Of a DNA stretch of 64,000 nucleotides, positions 36,710 to 44,561 are shown in pieces; position 1 is the stretch's first letter, and every line of letters starts with the position of its first letter. Source of the DNA: Neobittarella massiliensis (ex Bilen et al. 2018) (GTDB lineage Bacteria > Bacillota > Clostridia > Oscillospirales > Ruminococcaceae); assembly GCF_900289145.1 (NCBI RefSeq), contig NZ_OKQO01000006.1:124001-188000 (forward strand), in the 5' to 3' direction. The translations under genes were made by a program, and so were the position numbers. The notes beneath the pieces were generated by a model that made no database searches, was not told the DNA's origin, and saw nothing but the letters and a program-made list of their open reading frames with translations.

Positions 36710-37825
36710 TCATCTGTCCAGCTGGCTGTCGCAGTAGCGGCAGCGCCAGCCGCTGCCCAACTTTTCAAAGCGGCGGGGCAGCCCCGGCTCGGCGTTGGTT
36801 ATGCACTTGGGGTTGGGGCAGGTGTGGTCGGGGTTTTCCGGCTGCACCAGCTGGGCGTGGGGCCGCCGGTGCCACTTGGCGCCGCCCACCTGGCTGTCGG
36901 GGTCCTCGGCCCCCAGCAGTTTTACCAGCAGCGCCATGCGCACATACATGCCGTACTGGGCCTGGGTAAAGTAGTAGGCGCGCGCGTCGGCGTCTATCTC
37001 GGGGGTTATCTCGTTCACCCGCGGCAGCGGGTGCAGCACGATGGTATCCTCTTTGGCCAAAGCCATTTTAGCGGGGTCTAAGATATAGCAGTCCCGCAGC
37101 CGCAGGTACTCGTCTTTATCGGTAAACCGCTCCCCCTGCACCCGGGTCATGTACAGCACATCCAGTTTGTCCAGACAGTCCTCCATGCGCTCTACCTGGG
37201 TGTAGGTGATGTTGGGGTTTTTGTCCATCTGCGCTATCACGTAGTCGGGCAGCACAAGCTCCCGGGGCGAGATGCAGTAAAAGGTGATGCCCGTGTACCG
37301 GCCCATGGCCTCGATGAGCGAGTGGACGGTGCGCCCGAACTTTAAGTCGCCGCACAGGCCGATGGTCAGGTCGTGCAGACGGCCCTTGGCGGTGCGGATG
37401 GTGTACAGGTCGGTCAGTGTCTGGGTGGGGTGTTGGTGGCCGCCGTCGCCGGCGTTTATCAGCGGGATGGCCGTGTACAGCGCCGCCGCCTGGGGCGCGC
37501 CCTCGATGTGGTGGCGCATCACCGCCACGTCGGCGTAACAGCTGATCATGCGGATGGTGTCCTCCACCGTCTCCCCCTTGGTGGCAGAAGAAGAGCCCGC
37601 ATCAGAAAACCCAAATACGCTGCCACCCAAACGGTGCATGGCAGCTTCAAAGCTGAGTCTGGTTCTGGTGCTGGGCTCAAAAAACAGTGTGGCCAGTAAT
37701 TTTCCACGGCAGATATCTCGGTACTGATCCGGGCGGTCGATGATGTCGTCGGCCAAGGCGAAAAGCTCGTCGAGCTCTTCTGCCGTAAAGTCCGAAGGCG
37801 AGAGCAGATTGCGGCCTGCTAGCAT
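36710..37825 (-). CDS. pyrB: Aspartate carbamoyltransferase with C-terminal PyrI-like zinc knuckle
   Basis: 371 residues, about 60 longer than a plain PyrB. The catalytic part (residues 1-305) has [33 protein letters not shown] and HPLPRVNEI. After a linker, Cys 336, 341, 362 and 365 ([13 protein letters not shown] and WRCRYCDSQ) reproduce the zinc domain of the regulatory chain PyrI. The nucleotide-binding domain of PyrI is missing and no separate pyrI gene is present. The zinc part may hold catalytic trimers together without giving CTP/ATP allostery. First gene of the UMP operon. Confidence 0.93.
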   Translation of the reverse strand: MLAGRNLLSPSDFTAEELDELFALADDIIDRPDQYRDICRGKLLATLFFEPSTRTRLSFEAAMHRLGGSVFGFSDAGSSSATKGETVEDTIRMISCYADVAVMRHHIEGAPQAAALYTAIPLINAGDGGHQHPTQTLTDLYTIRTAKGRLHDLTIGLCGDLKFGRTVHSLIEAMGRYTGITFYCISPRELVLPDYVIAQMDKNPNITYTQVERMEDCLDKLDVLYMTRVQGERFTDKDEYLRLRDCYILDPAKMALAKEDTIVLHPLPRVNEITPEIDADARAYYFTQAQYGMYVRMALLVKLLGAEDPDSQVGGAKWHRRPHAQLVQPENPDHTCPNPKCITNAEPGLPRRFEKLGSGWRCRYCDSQLDR

Positions 37826-37869
37826 AATGGCGTATCCCCCTTTTGGCAGTTGCGGCTACTCATAAAACG

Positions 37870-37898
37870 GCACTGTATCACAGGCGTGTATACAGTGC
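37870..37898 (-). terminator. Hairpin 2 in the pyr leader
   Basis: Nine-base arms GCACTGTAT/ATACAGTGC followed on the minus strand by CGTTTT, 45 bases before pyrB. A weak terminator or an attenuation hairpin. Confidence 0.5.
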
Positions 37899-37950
37899 GG
37901 CAAGTAGTGGGTCGTCTCGTATGTGGCGGCGGCAGTGCGGCGCGTTTGGG

Positions 37951-37995
37951 CAAAATAAAAGGAAGAAAGAATCAAGTTTTCCTCGCTTTTCCTCC
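37951..37995 (-). terminator. Hairpin 1 in the pyr leader, terminator-like
   Basis: On the minus strand GGAGGAAA pairs with TTTCTTCC (one G-U) and is followed by TTTTATTTTG, about 40 bases after the predicted start site. Together with hairpin 2 it suggests transcription attenuation. I see no clear PyrR-binding consensus. Confidence 0.5.
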
Positions 37996-38042
37996 CTCCC
38001 GCGTATTTTTCGCAAAATACCACCTATCCAGTTGTTAGAGTT

Positions 38043-38071
38043 ATTCTAGCAGTTTTCGAGCCGTTTTGCAA
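38043..38071 (-). promoter_or_regulatory. Promoter of the pyr operon
   Basis: TTGCAA (38066-38071) and TAGAAT (38043-38048) on the minus strand, exactly 17 bases apart, giving a leader of about 210 nt before pyrB. Confidence 0.75.
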
Positions 38072-38166
38072 TCTCTTTTCCCCGCCGCAACAATGGAAAA
38101 TACCGCCTGGCAGGGCCGTTTTTTTGTGAAAAGCTACAGGCAGGCGCCCGCCGACGGCACGGCCCC

Positions 38167-38195
38167 TTGTGGCCGGGATGGATTTGGTGTATAGT
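38167..38195 (+). promoter_or_regulatory. Promoter of tatD
   Basis: TTGTGG and TATAGT, 17 bases apart, about 125 bases upstream of the GTG start. Confidence 0.5.
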
Positions 38196-38320
38196 GAATT
38201 TGTATTTTCTTTTCGCACCATCGGCGCCGCAGTGGATATCCGTGCCCCGGCGCCGTAAAATAGGCAGGTGGCGCGCCGGTGTCTGGCAGCTGCCGCCTGT
38301 CGGCAGAAAGGGGTATTTCT

Positions 38321-39088
38321 GTGCGCAATATTTTCGACTCCCACGCCCATTACGAAGATGCCATTTTCGGCGAGGACTGCTGGCCGGTGCTCGACGGGCT
38401 GCAGCGGCAAGGCGTCAGCCGGGTGCTCAACTGCTGCTCCGATATGGGCGTGGTCCCCCGGGTGCTCGAGATCGCCCGCCGGTACGACTTTGTCTGGGCC
38501 TCGGTGGGGGTGCACCCCCACTGGACACCCGAGACCCCGGCCGATTATCTCGACGGCCTGCGCCGCGCCGCACAAGATCCCAAAGTGGTGGCCATCGGCG
38601 AGATCGGGCTCGACTATTTCTGGGACGACCCCAAAGACCTGCAGATGCGCATCTTCTGCGAGCAGATGGAACTGGCGCGCGAGCTGGGCCTGCCGGTCAT
38701 CATCCATGACCGCGACGCCCATCAGGACACCTATCAGGTGCTCGAGCGCTATCGTCTGCCCGGGGTAGTGCATCGCTTTTCCGGCGACCTGGACGGCCTG
38801 CGCCGGGTGCTGGATCTGGGCATGTACGTCAGCTTTGGCGGCGACATCACCCACCCCCAGTACCGCGACATGCCGCTAAAAGCCATCGAGCACACCCCGT
38901 TCGAGCGCATCCTACTCGAGACCGACGCCCCCTACGCCACCCCCTACGCACAGGGCCAGCGCCGCTGCGACTCCTCTATGCTGCCCGAGGTGGTCGAGGT
39001 CATCGCCGGCATCAAAAAAATTTCCTGCCAGGAGCTCTGCGACATCACCTATCAAAATGCGTGTAGGGCCTACCATATCCCTAAATAG
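38321..39088 (+). CDS. TatD-family metal-dependent DNase
   Basis: 255 residues from a GTG at 38321 (AAAGGGG upstream). Metal-binding motifs DSHAHYED, IGEIGLDYFW, IIHDRDAH, HRFSG and LETDAPY appear in the order of the TatD amidohydrolase fold. TatD enzymes act as 3'-5' nucleases in DNA repair or as D-aminoacyl-tRNA deacylase-like enzymes. It stands alone on the plus strand, divergent from the pyr operon. Confidence 0.93.
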   Translation: MRNIFDSHAHYEDAIFGEDCWPVLDGLQRQGVSRVLNCCSDMGVVPRVLEIARRYDFVWASVGVHPHWTPETPADYLDGLRRAAQDPKVVAIGEIGLDYFWDDPKDLQMRIFCEQMELARELGLPVIIHDRDAHQDTYQVLERYRLPGVVHRFSGDLDGLRRVLDLGMYVSFGGDITHPQYRDMPLKAIEHTPFERILLETDAPYATPYAQGQRRCDSSMLPEVVEVIAGIKKISCQELCDITYQNACRAYHIPK

Positions 39089-39132
39089 GACCGGCAGTCG
39101 GTACAAATTCACAAATCAGACACAACCCGCTA

Positions 39133-39161
39133 TTGTTTTTTTGTGCGCCACATATTATAAT
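39133..39161 (+). promoter_or_regulatory. Promoter of the acidic Cys-rich protein gene
   Basis: TTGTTT and a perfect TATAAT, 17 bases apart, 46 bases before the start codon. Confidence 0.7.
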
Positions 39162-39207
39162 GAAATCTACAGATACTGAAACTATAGAAATATAGGGGGA
39201 TATTATT

Positions 39208-39510
39208 ATGAAGCTGGGAAAATTTATCTCGGTGCTGGCAGTACTGGCATCTGCCGCCGGCGTCATCTACCTCGCATATAACTTCTTCAAAAAACACTGC
39301 CTGGTGTGCTGCGACGGCACCGATGGCTGCGAGTACCTCGACGCCTACACCGAGGAGTTCGGCGACGAGGACGAGTATGACGAGGACGACTGCGCCACCT
39401 GCTGCTGCGACGACTGCTGTGCCGCCGGCGACGACGAGGCCGAGGAAGAAGATGCTCCGGCTGTCGGCGAAGATGTTGCCGCCGATGACGAGGGAGAAGA
39501 TCTGCTGTAA
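39208..39510 (+). CDS. Membrane-anchored acidic Cys-rich small protein, function unknown
   Basis: 100 residues. An N-terminal helix (residues 7-27, FISVLAVLASAAGVIYLAY) should anchor or export it. Then come Cys clusters (HCLVCCDGTDGC and CATCCCDDCCA, ten Cys in total) within a very acidic, low-complexity tail rich in Asp, Glu and Ala. The composition suggests metal or redox binding, but I recognise no family. The gene has its own promoter and is followed by the tRNA gene. ATG at 39208 after GGGGGATATTATT. Confidence 0.75.
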   Translation: MKLGKFISVLAVLASAAGVIYLAYNFFKKHCLVCCDGTDGCEYLDAYTEEFGDEDEYDEDDCATCCCDDCCAAGDDEAEEEDAPAVGEDVAADDEGEDLL

Positions 39511-39563
39511 AAAACAGGTCGCATCCGGTCAAAAAGTTTTTTGCGCAATATCCTTTCAGGGTA

Positions 39564-39592
39564 TTGACAACACAGCGCTATATCGCTATACT
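39564..39592 (+). promoter_or_regulatory. Promoter of tRNA-fMet
   Basis: Consensus TTGACA and TATACT with 17 bases between. Confidence 0.88.
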
Positions 39593-39623
39593 AATAGAGC
39601 ACCCCAAAACAGGGTGCCTATAT

Positions 39624-39700
<77 letters not shown>

Positions 39701-39707
39701 GCTGTGG

Positions 39708-39743
39708 TTACACTCTCATCATCTGATGGGAGTGTAATTTTTT
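39708..39743 (+). terminator. Terminator of tRNA-fMet
   Basis: TTACACTC and its complement (to 39737) followed by six T residues. Confidence 0.92.
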
Positions 39744-39822
39744 GCCCCCCTTTTTGTCTATACCCAACTGCTTTCCTCCCACAAACCCAGAGATCAGCCT
39801 GTCCTTTTAACCTGGCAAGCCC

Positions 39823-39857
39823 ACAGCCCCCGTTCTCAACGACTGGGGGCTGTTTTT
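39823..39857 (+). terminator. Isolated plus-strand terminator
   Basis: Nine-base arms ACAGCCCCC/GGGGGCTGT with a T run, 80 bases beyond the tRNA terminator. No gene explains it. Between it and the regulator gene, 39,858-40,178 shows no gene; it may be a back-up terminator or the end of a small RNA. Confidence 0.75.
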
Positions 39858-40178
39858 ATATCCGGTATCTCTCCTGGCAACAGCGAACATCCCTCCTGCG
39901 GCTGGCCCTACCCCATCTATGTATAAGCAGCCCCACTAGCTGCCTTACTGCCCTACAGCTCCGATCTGAATGTGGTAACACTGCTGCCCTGCCCGGCATT
40001 ACCCGCTGCGGGCAGACCACACACATCTTTAAACTTCATACGGCTATTCCTGTCCCTGCCAAATGAATTAGACCACCCATTCCCCCATGCATAGCACATA
40101 TAAAAACAAGGTGCCCCGATCTACGCCCCGCTCTATCCCATCAGTTCCACAAAAACAGGAAATATTTGCATTTTGCTA

Positions 40179-40228
40179 TTGATATGTGTTATTGAATGTG
40201 ATAATATGCTAGTTGAGAATAAATATCA
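40179..40228 (+). promoter_or_regulatory. Promoter and Fur/PerR-type operator of the perR-like gene
   Basis: TTGATA (40179-40184) and TAATAT (40202-40207), 17 bases apart. TGAGAATAAATATCA at 40214-40228 matches the 7-1-7 Fur-family box TGATAATNATTATCA at 12 of 14 fixed positions and covers the predicted start site, so autorepression is likely. Confidence 0.68.
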
Positions 40229-40248
40229 TTAGAGGGGTTTTTGTGACG

Positions 40249-40626
40249 ATGAGACGCAATACGATCCAGCGCGCGCTGGTGCTCGAGGCAGTAAACAAAC
40301 TAAAGTGTCACGCCACCGCCGAAGAGGTCTATCAGGCGGTCGTCGGCGAGCACCCCAACATCAGCAAAGCAACTGTATATCGCAACCTCAATCAGCTTTC
40401 CCAGAGCGGGGAGATCCGCAAGATCGAGGTCCCAGACGCGGCCGACCGGTTCGACCACCGCTGTCACGACCACTACCACGTCAGGTGCACGCAGTGCGGC
40501 CGGGTATTCGATGTCGATATGGACTACATCGAGGATCTGCAAAAAGCGATACGCGACACCCACGGCTTTCAGTTCAGCGGGCACGACCTCATGTTCAAAG
40601 GCATCTGTCCGCAGTGTCAAAAATAG
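40249..40626 (+). CDS. Fur-family regulator, PerR-like
   Basis: 125 residues from the ATG at 40249; a GTG at 40243 is an alternative. Winged helix HATAEEVYQAVVG to ISKATVYRNLNQL, then ADRFDHRCHDHYHVRC with the Asp and His residues that form the regulatory site of PerR, and two CxxC pairs (CTQCG and CPQCQ) for structural zinc. The RFD Asp favours PerR over Fur, i.e. peroxide sensing by Fe-dependent His oxidation. A Fur-type box lies in its own promoter. Confidence 0.9.
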   Translation: MRRNTIQRALVLEAVNKLKCHATAEEVYQAVVGEHPNISKATVYRNLNQLSQSGEIRKIEVPDAADRFDHRCHDHYHVRCTQCGRVFDVDMDYIEDLQKAIRDTHGFQFSGHDLMFKGICPQCQK

Positions 40627-40747
40627 CTTTGCCCTACCCGTGTTCCCGCCCAAGTCCAATCCAAGGCCCACCGGGCCCCAGAGCCCTAATAAACAGTGCG
40701 CATACGGGTGCATGATCCCGTAAATATACATTCAGGGAGATGTCAAA

Positions 40748-41320
40748 ATGAGAAGTATCACCACGTTAGATCTACAGTACGCACATCGGTTTTATGGTTT
40801 TAAGGGTGAGGCACAGTACCTGCACGGTCACACCGGTGTCTTGACCATCGAGGTCGAGGACACCGTCGAGCCCGGCGTAAATATGGTCTTTCCCTGTAAC
40901 GAGATCCAAAAGACAGCCTGGGGAGTGCTGAAGAACTTCGACCACGCACTGATCCTGCGCCAAGATGATCCGCTGCTGCCCGCCATCCTCGATGTCTACG
41001 AGAAACAGGGTATCCGCAACGGCGCGCCCAACAACCAGATGAAAGGTCCCGCCTTTAAGACCGAGCTGGCCACAGCCTACCCAGACTGCCGCCTGGTGGT
41101 CACGAAAGAGACGATGACCGTCGAGGGCATGATCAAGATCGTCTACGATCTGCTCAAAGACAAGCTGAACATCGCCAAGATCACCTTTACCAGTGGTGTC
41201 AATGCCGCCTCGGAGGAGTTTAGCCCCAACAAGGTCATCGATCGCTGCCCGCTGTGCGGGATCGCACTCAACGAAAACGGCGTCTGCCCCAAATGTGGCT
41301 ATAAAAAACCGCAGGCGTAG
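40748..41320 (+). CDS. 6-pyruvoyl-tetrahydropterin synthase/QueD homologue with C-terminal zinc ribbon
   Basis: 190 residues; CAGGGAGATGTCAAA precedes the ATG. Zinc ligands His13, His26 and His28 (YLHGHTG) are present, as are NFDHALIL and the Glu in TMTVEGMIKIV. The catalytic Cys four residues before HGH in QueD is replaced by Ala. A C-terminal extension (residues about 166-186, CPLCGIALN and CPKCGYK) looks like a small zinc ribbon. No queuosine genes are nearby. Substrate uncertain. Confidence 0.83.
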   Translation: MRSITTLDLQYAHRFYGFKGEAQYLHGHTGVLTIEVEDTVEPGVNMVFPCNEIQKTAWGVLKNFDHALILRQDDPLLPAILDVYEKQGIRNGAPNNQMKGPAFKTELATAYPDCRLVVTKETMTVEGMIKIVYDLLKDKLNIAKITFTSGVNAASEEFSPNKVIDRCPLCGIALNENGVCPKCGYKKPQA

Positions 41321-41449
41321 ATAACACCATCCACTACCCGCCGATAGGCTCCCAGGCGTCCGAACGGCATACATAGCCCATAGCTGTGCCTGCCGGCGCC
41401 CTGCTATAGCGCCCCAGCGCCTGCCTATCATCTATTCAATAGCTGCCCG

Positions 41450-41480
41450 CACCCCCATCCTCTGGATGGGGGTGTTTTTT
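41450..41480 (+). terminator. Terminator after the QueD-like gene
   Basis: Eleven-base arms CACCCCCATCC/GGATGGGGGTG, loop TCT, six T residues. Confidence 0.93.
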
Positions 41481-42495
41481 ACTTTCCCCATGTAAAAATG
41501 AAAAAAGCATAGTGCTCCCACAAGCCCCATCCCGAAAAAGTGTGTCGCCTCGTCAGGTTGCCCGACCGCCCCTTTTGCTACCACCGTCCAGCCGCCACCC
41601 AACCACCGCCCAGCCGTAGCCCGATCACAGCCGCCCGTAGCCCGCGTGTAACCCACCCACTGCCCAGCTACAGACCTGCCACAACCCTGCCACAACCCGA
41701 TCACGGCCCGGCCCCAGTCCAACCCCACCGCCTGCCTGCACCCGGTCACGGCCCTGCTTGTCCGCTTCTCCCAGGCCCAGCACGCCCCATCCCCAACGGC
41801 AAAATATACTTCCAACTTACCCCCACCCCCACCTACGCCCCGCCCTACCTCATACCATCCAGAGCAGCCGGGCGCCGCCGCTGCCCCGTTCCGACCATCC
41901 TCCCCGCCCCGTTGCCCCGCAACTTCAGTATCTCTCCTGGTGGGGACTCTCCCCGGTATTTTTAGTAGCTCTTTTGAGGCGCTGTGTGCTCGATACGCTC
42001 TCCCCTGCCCAAACCCCGTCAACCTCTGCCCGGTGTCCGGTTACTGTCGTCCGCTGCTGCCCGCTGCCCCGCAGCGGCTCCAAAAAACAGTGTGCACCCG
42101 CCGCACCTCCACCCGTTGGCCCCGCTGCAAGACTCGCCTGCAGGAATAAAAGAGCGGTTTTTGTTTTGTATACATATATGCCTATCGTGAAAATTTTCTG
42201 TTCAAAATTACCCAATAACTTGATGATAATTATCGGAAAAAGAGAAATAACGGCACTGCTGATAGACAAAACCAGTAAAAATTGTTATATTAGTGACAAA
42301 AGTAAACCGGTAAAGAAATACATAAATGGTAATAATTGTATATTGGTGTCGTTATCGATATGCATTTGGATCTATACACCTGTACGGTTCTCAGCGGTGT
42401 TCGCAAAAGGTGGCTTTTTGCAAAATAGGTGTACTGGCCGTTACCGATACTTTTTCTGCCGGCCCGTTCAGGCAGCGGAAGAGGAGGCAGACCAC
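41481..42495. other. One-kilobase gene-poor region with strand-biased composition
   Basis: About 41,540-42,150 is strikingly C-rich on the plus strand with repeated CCGCCC, CCAGC and CACCC-type words; long reading frames on both strands here have proline or glycine-biased composition without domains or ribosome sites and I do not accept them. About 42,160-42,430 turns AT-rich and holds a palindrome GATAATTATC (42225-42234) and a possible promoter (TTGTAT 42336-42341, TATGCA 42359-42364) for the XRE gene. Confidence 0.5.
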
Positions 42496-42804
42496 ATGAA
42501 TTTATCCCGGCTCAAACGCCTGCGCAAGCAGCGGCACATTTCGCAGCAGGTGTTGGCCGACCACCTGGGCGTCAGCGCCCAGAGCGTGGCCAATTACGAA
42601 AATCTCAAGTACGAGCCCGACATCCCCACGCTGCTTAAGCTGGCGGCGTATTTCGATGTCTCGGTCGACTATCTCATAGGCGCAAGCGAGCTCGCGTACC
42701 GTGTCGGCGAGCAGGATATCACCCTGCTGCGGCTGGTGCACCAGTTGCCCGAGCCCGCCCGCCAGGCCCTGATAGAGTTCTTACAGGTGGCCGGTCAGCG
42801 GTGA
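42496..42804 (+). CDS. XRE-family transcriptional regulator (SinR/phage-repressor-like)
   Basis: 102 residues from the ATG at 42496 (GAGGAGGCAGACCAC). A full five-helix HTH spans residues 1-60: LKRLRKQRHISQQVLADHL, SAQSVANYENLKYEPD, then LLKLAAYFDVSVDYLIG. The tail is a short helical region. It lies 44 bases upstream of the Spo0A-C response regulator and is probably co-transcribed. The longer in-frame extension upstream has no ribosome site. Confidence 0.9.
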   Translation: MNLSRLKRLRKQRHISQQVLADHLGVSAQSVANYENLKYEPDIPTLLKLAAYFDVSVDYLIGASELAYRVGEQDITLLRLVHQLPEPARQALIEFLQVAGQR

Positions 42805-42848
42805 TCGCTGGCCCGCCCCAACGGATCGTGCAGCAATGAGGAGGCAAT

Positions 42849-43628
42849 ATGGACGTGATAAAGATACTGCTGGTAGAAGATGAGCAAGAGGAGTGCGACA
42901 ACTTCGCGCACTGTATCGATCTCTGTGAGCGCATGGAGCTGATGGCCACCACCGACAGCGCCCGCCACGCGATGGAACTCACCCGTGAGCTCGATCCCGA
43001 CGTGGTCATCCTCGATCTGGAGTTAAACGAAGGTAACGGTATCGACTATCTGTATCAGCTCGACGACCTGCCGGTCATCGATCGCCCCTACGTGGTGGTC
43101 ACCACCAATACACTGTCCAAGCCCACGCTGCAAATGGCCCGCGAGCACGGTGCCGGTTTCGTGTTCACCAAAAGTCTGCTCGACTACAGCCCGGCTCAGG
43201 TCATCGGTTTTATTGACCGCGCATCCAAATATTTTAAGAAAGGTGTCGTCGCCGCTCCGGTCACTGCCCCGCATATCGAGGTGCGCCTGCCCGCCGCCAA
43301 CCGCGAGCAGCGCGATCTGGCGCTCATGTTGGGTAAGATCGGTATCACGTCCAACCTCAAGGGGCACAAGTACATCATCGAGGCGGTCGGCCTCATGCGC
43401 GAGATGGATGGCACCAATACCGATCTGTCCGGCAAAGTGTTTCCCATCATCGCCCGGCGCCACAACACCCGCGACCAGAATATCGAAAAGGCCATCCGCA
43501 CCGCGATCGACTCCGCCTGGAAGACCACCGACATCGATATCTTAGAGAAGTACTATCCCTACGCCGTCAACATCAATACCGGCCGTCCCACTGTAAAGGA
43601 GTTCCTATTTGCCCTGCTCGAGAGATAG
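42849..43628 (+). CDS. Response regulator with Spo0A-type C-terminal domain (not Spo0A itself)
   Basis: 259 residues. The receiver domain has KILLVEDEQEE, the phospho-acceptor Asp56 in VVILDLELNEGNG, VVVTTN and the Lys in FVFTKS. The C-terminal domain (about residues 155-258) follows Spo0A: LGKIGITSNLKGHKYIIEAV, FPIIARRHNTRDQNIEKAIR and RPTVKEFLFALLE. The Spo0A recognition helix sequence around TxxRVERAIRHAI is changed (NTRDQNIEKAIRTAI), so DNA sites may differ. No partner kinase is adjacent. It may modulate developmental genes alongside true Spo0A. Confidence 0.87.
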   Translation: MDVIKILLVEDEQEECDNFAHCIDLCERMELMATTDSARHAMELTRELDPDVVILDLELNEGNGIDYLYQLDDLPVIDRPYVVVTTNTLSKPTLQMAREHGAGFVFTKSLLDYSPAQVIGFIDRASKYFKKGVVAAPVTAPHIEVRLPAANREQRDLALMLGKIGITSNLKGHKYIIEAVGLMREMDGTNTDLSGKVFPIIARRHNTRDQNIEKAIRTAIDSAWKTTDIDILEKYYPYAVNINTGRPTVKEFLFALLER

Positions 43629-43647
43629 CCTGTGCGGCAACAAAAAT

Positions 43648-43681
43648 AAAGCGGCAGCCCCGTGCGGGCCGCCGCTTTTTA
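43648..43681 (+). terminator. Terminator after the Spo0A-C regulator
   Basis: Thirteen-base arms from AAAGCGGC with one mismatch, loop CGTGC, then five T residues. Confidence 0.9.
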
Positions 43682-43763
43682 TCTTGCTGTCTCGTCCGGA
43701 AATACCGCCGTCCCGGACCGCCCTGGTGTGGCCCCGTGGCCATCTATACCTTCGCTGCCGGGT

Positions 43764-44561
43764 TCAGCCTCTGCCGCCAAATAGCACGCCCAGCGACCGG
43801 TTTTTTAAAACCAGCCCCGCGCCGTGCCGCAAAATGCCGTACGCCGCATACAGCCGCCCGCCTGGCCCGCGCCCGCAAAAGCGGGCAAAGTCTTTTCTAA
43901 AAATGGCGAACCGCCGCGCCGCCGCCGCCACATCGCCCCGCTGGTTGCCAAAAAAGCGCTGTTGCAACACCGCGTCCAAAACGGCGATCACCGCGCCGCC
44001 GGCTTTCATATCCCGCAAAAAGGCGTGGTCGATATAGTCCAAAAAATACCCCTCGTCATAGCGGTGATCGCGGTACAGCTCCGTGCGCACCGCCATGCCC
44101 GAGTTGATACCGGTGATCTCTCCCGGCCCAATGTCCTCCGGCCGCGCCACCCGCCACACCTTGTTGCCGCGAATAGCGCTGGGCGATAACAGCCCCGCCT
44201 CGTCGTGGACCAGCGGCAAAAATATATCCACGCCGCCCTGCCGCCGGGTGGCTGTCTCCAGCGCCGCAAAGTAGTCCTCTGTCAGCTGGGTGTCGTCATC
44301 CAGCCACACGATATAGTCACACGCATCCAAAAGTAGCGCCGTCGCCCGGTTGTACGCCCGGGCCAGCCCAAAGTTGCCGCCCATGGCCGCATACTGCCAC
44401 CCGCGCTTTTGGCAGTACGCCCCGTTTGGCAGGTCTTTGGTCGAGTTATCCACCACCAGCACATCGCGGCGGCCCATCGCCGCCAGCGCCCGGCAGGCGG
44501 CGCTGTCCTGGCAGCGCACGTTGTACACCAGCACTACCGTGCAAATACGCGCCCCAGCCAT
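43764..44561 (-). CDS. Glycosyltransferase family 2 (C)
   Basis: 265 residues from the ATG at 44561, which overlaps the stop of the previous gene. GT-A fold: VVLVYNVRCQDSA, DVLVVDNSTKDLPNG, GGNFGLARAYN and the metal-binding DDD in YIVWLDDDTQLTEDYF; NSGMAVRTELY lies near the acceptor site. It resembles rhamnosyl- or galactofuranosyl-transferases. Third gene of a three-gene GT2 operon for a surface glycan. Confidence 0.88.
   Translation of the reverse strand: MAGARICTVVLVYNVRCQDSAACRALAAMGRRDVLVVDNSTKDLPNGAYCQKRGWQYAAMGGNFGLARAYNRATALLLDACDYIVWLDDDTQLTEDYFAALETATRRQGGVDIFLPLVHDEAGLLSPSAIRGNKVWRVARPEDIGPGEITGINSGMAVRTELYRDHRYDEGYFLDYIDHAFLRDMKAGGAVIAVLDAVLQQRFFGNQRGDVAAAARRFAIFRKDFARFCGRGPGGRLYAAYGILRHGAGLVLKNRSLGVLFGGRG

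Noticed and set aside
40627-40747. PreQ1 riboswitch upstream of the QueD-like gene
   Set aside because: I searched for the short pseudoknot consensus of preQ1 class I and did not find it; the gap is only 121 bases.
41432-42022. Gly/Arg-rich 196-codon frame on the minus strand
   Set aside because: It is the complement of a C-rich tract and contains a terminator at one end; no ribosome site and no family resemblance.
41758-42495. Upstream extension of the XRE regulator frame
   Set aside because: The frame is open by composition only. The ATG at 42496 has a strong ribosome site and begins exactly at the HTH domain.
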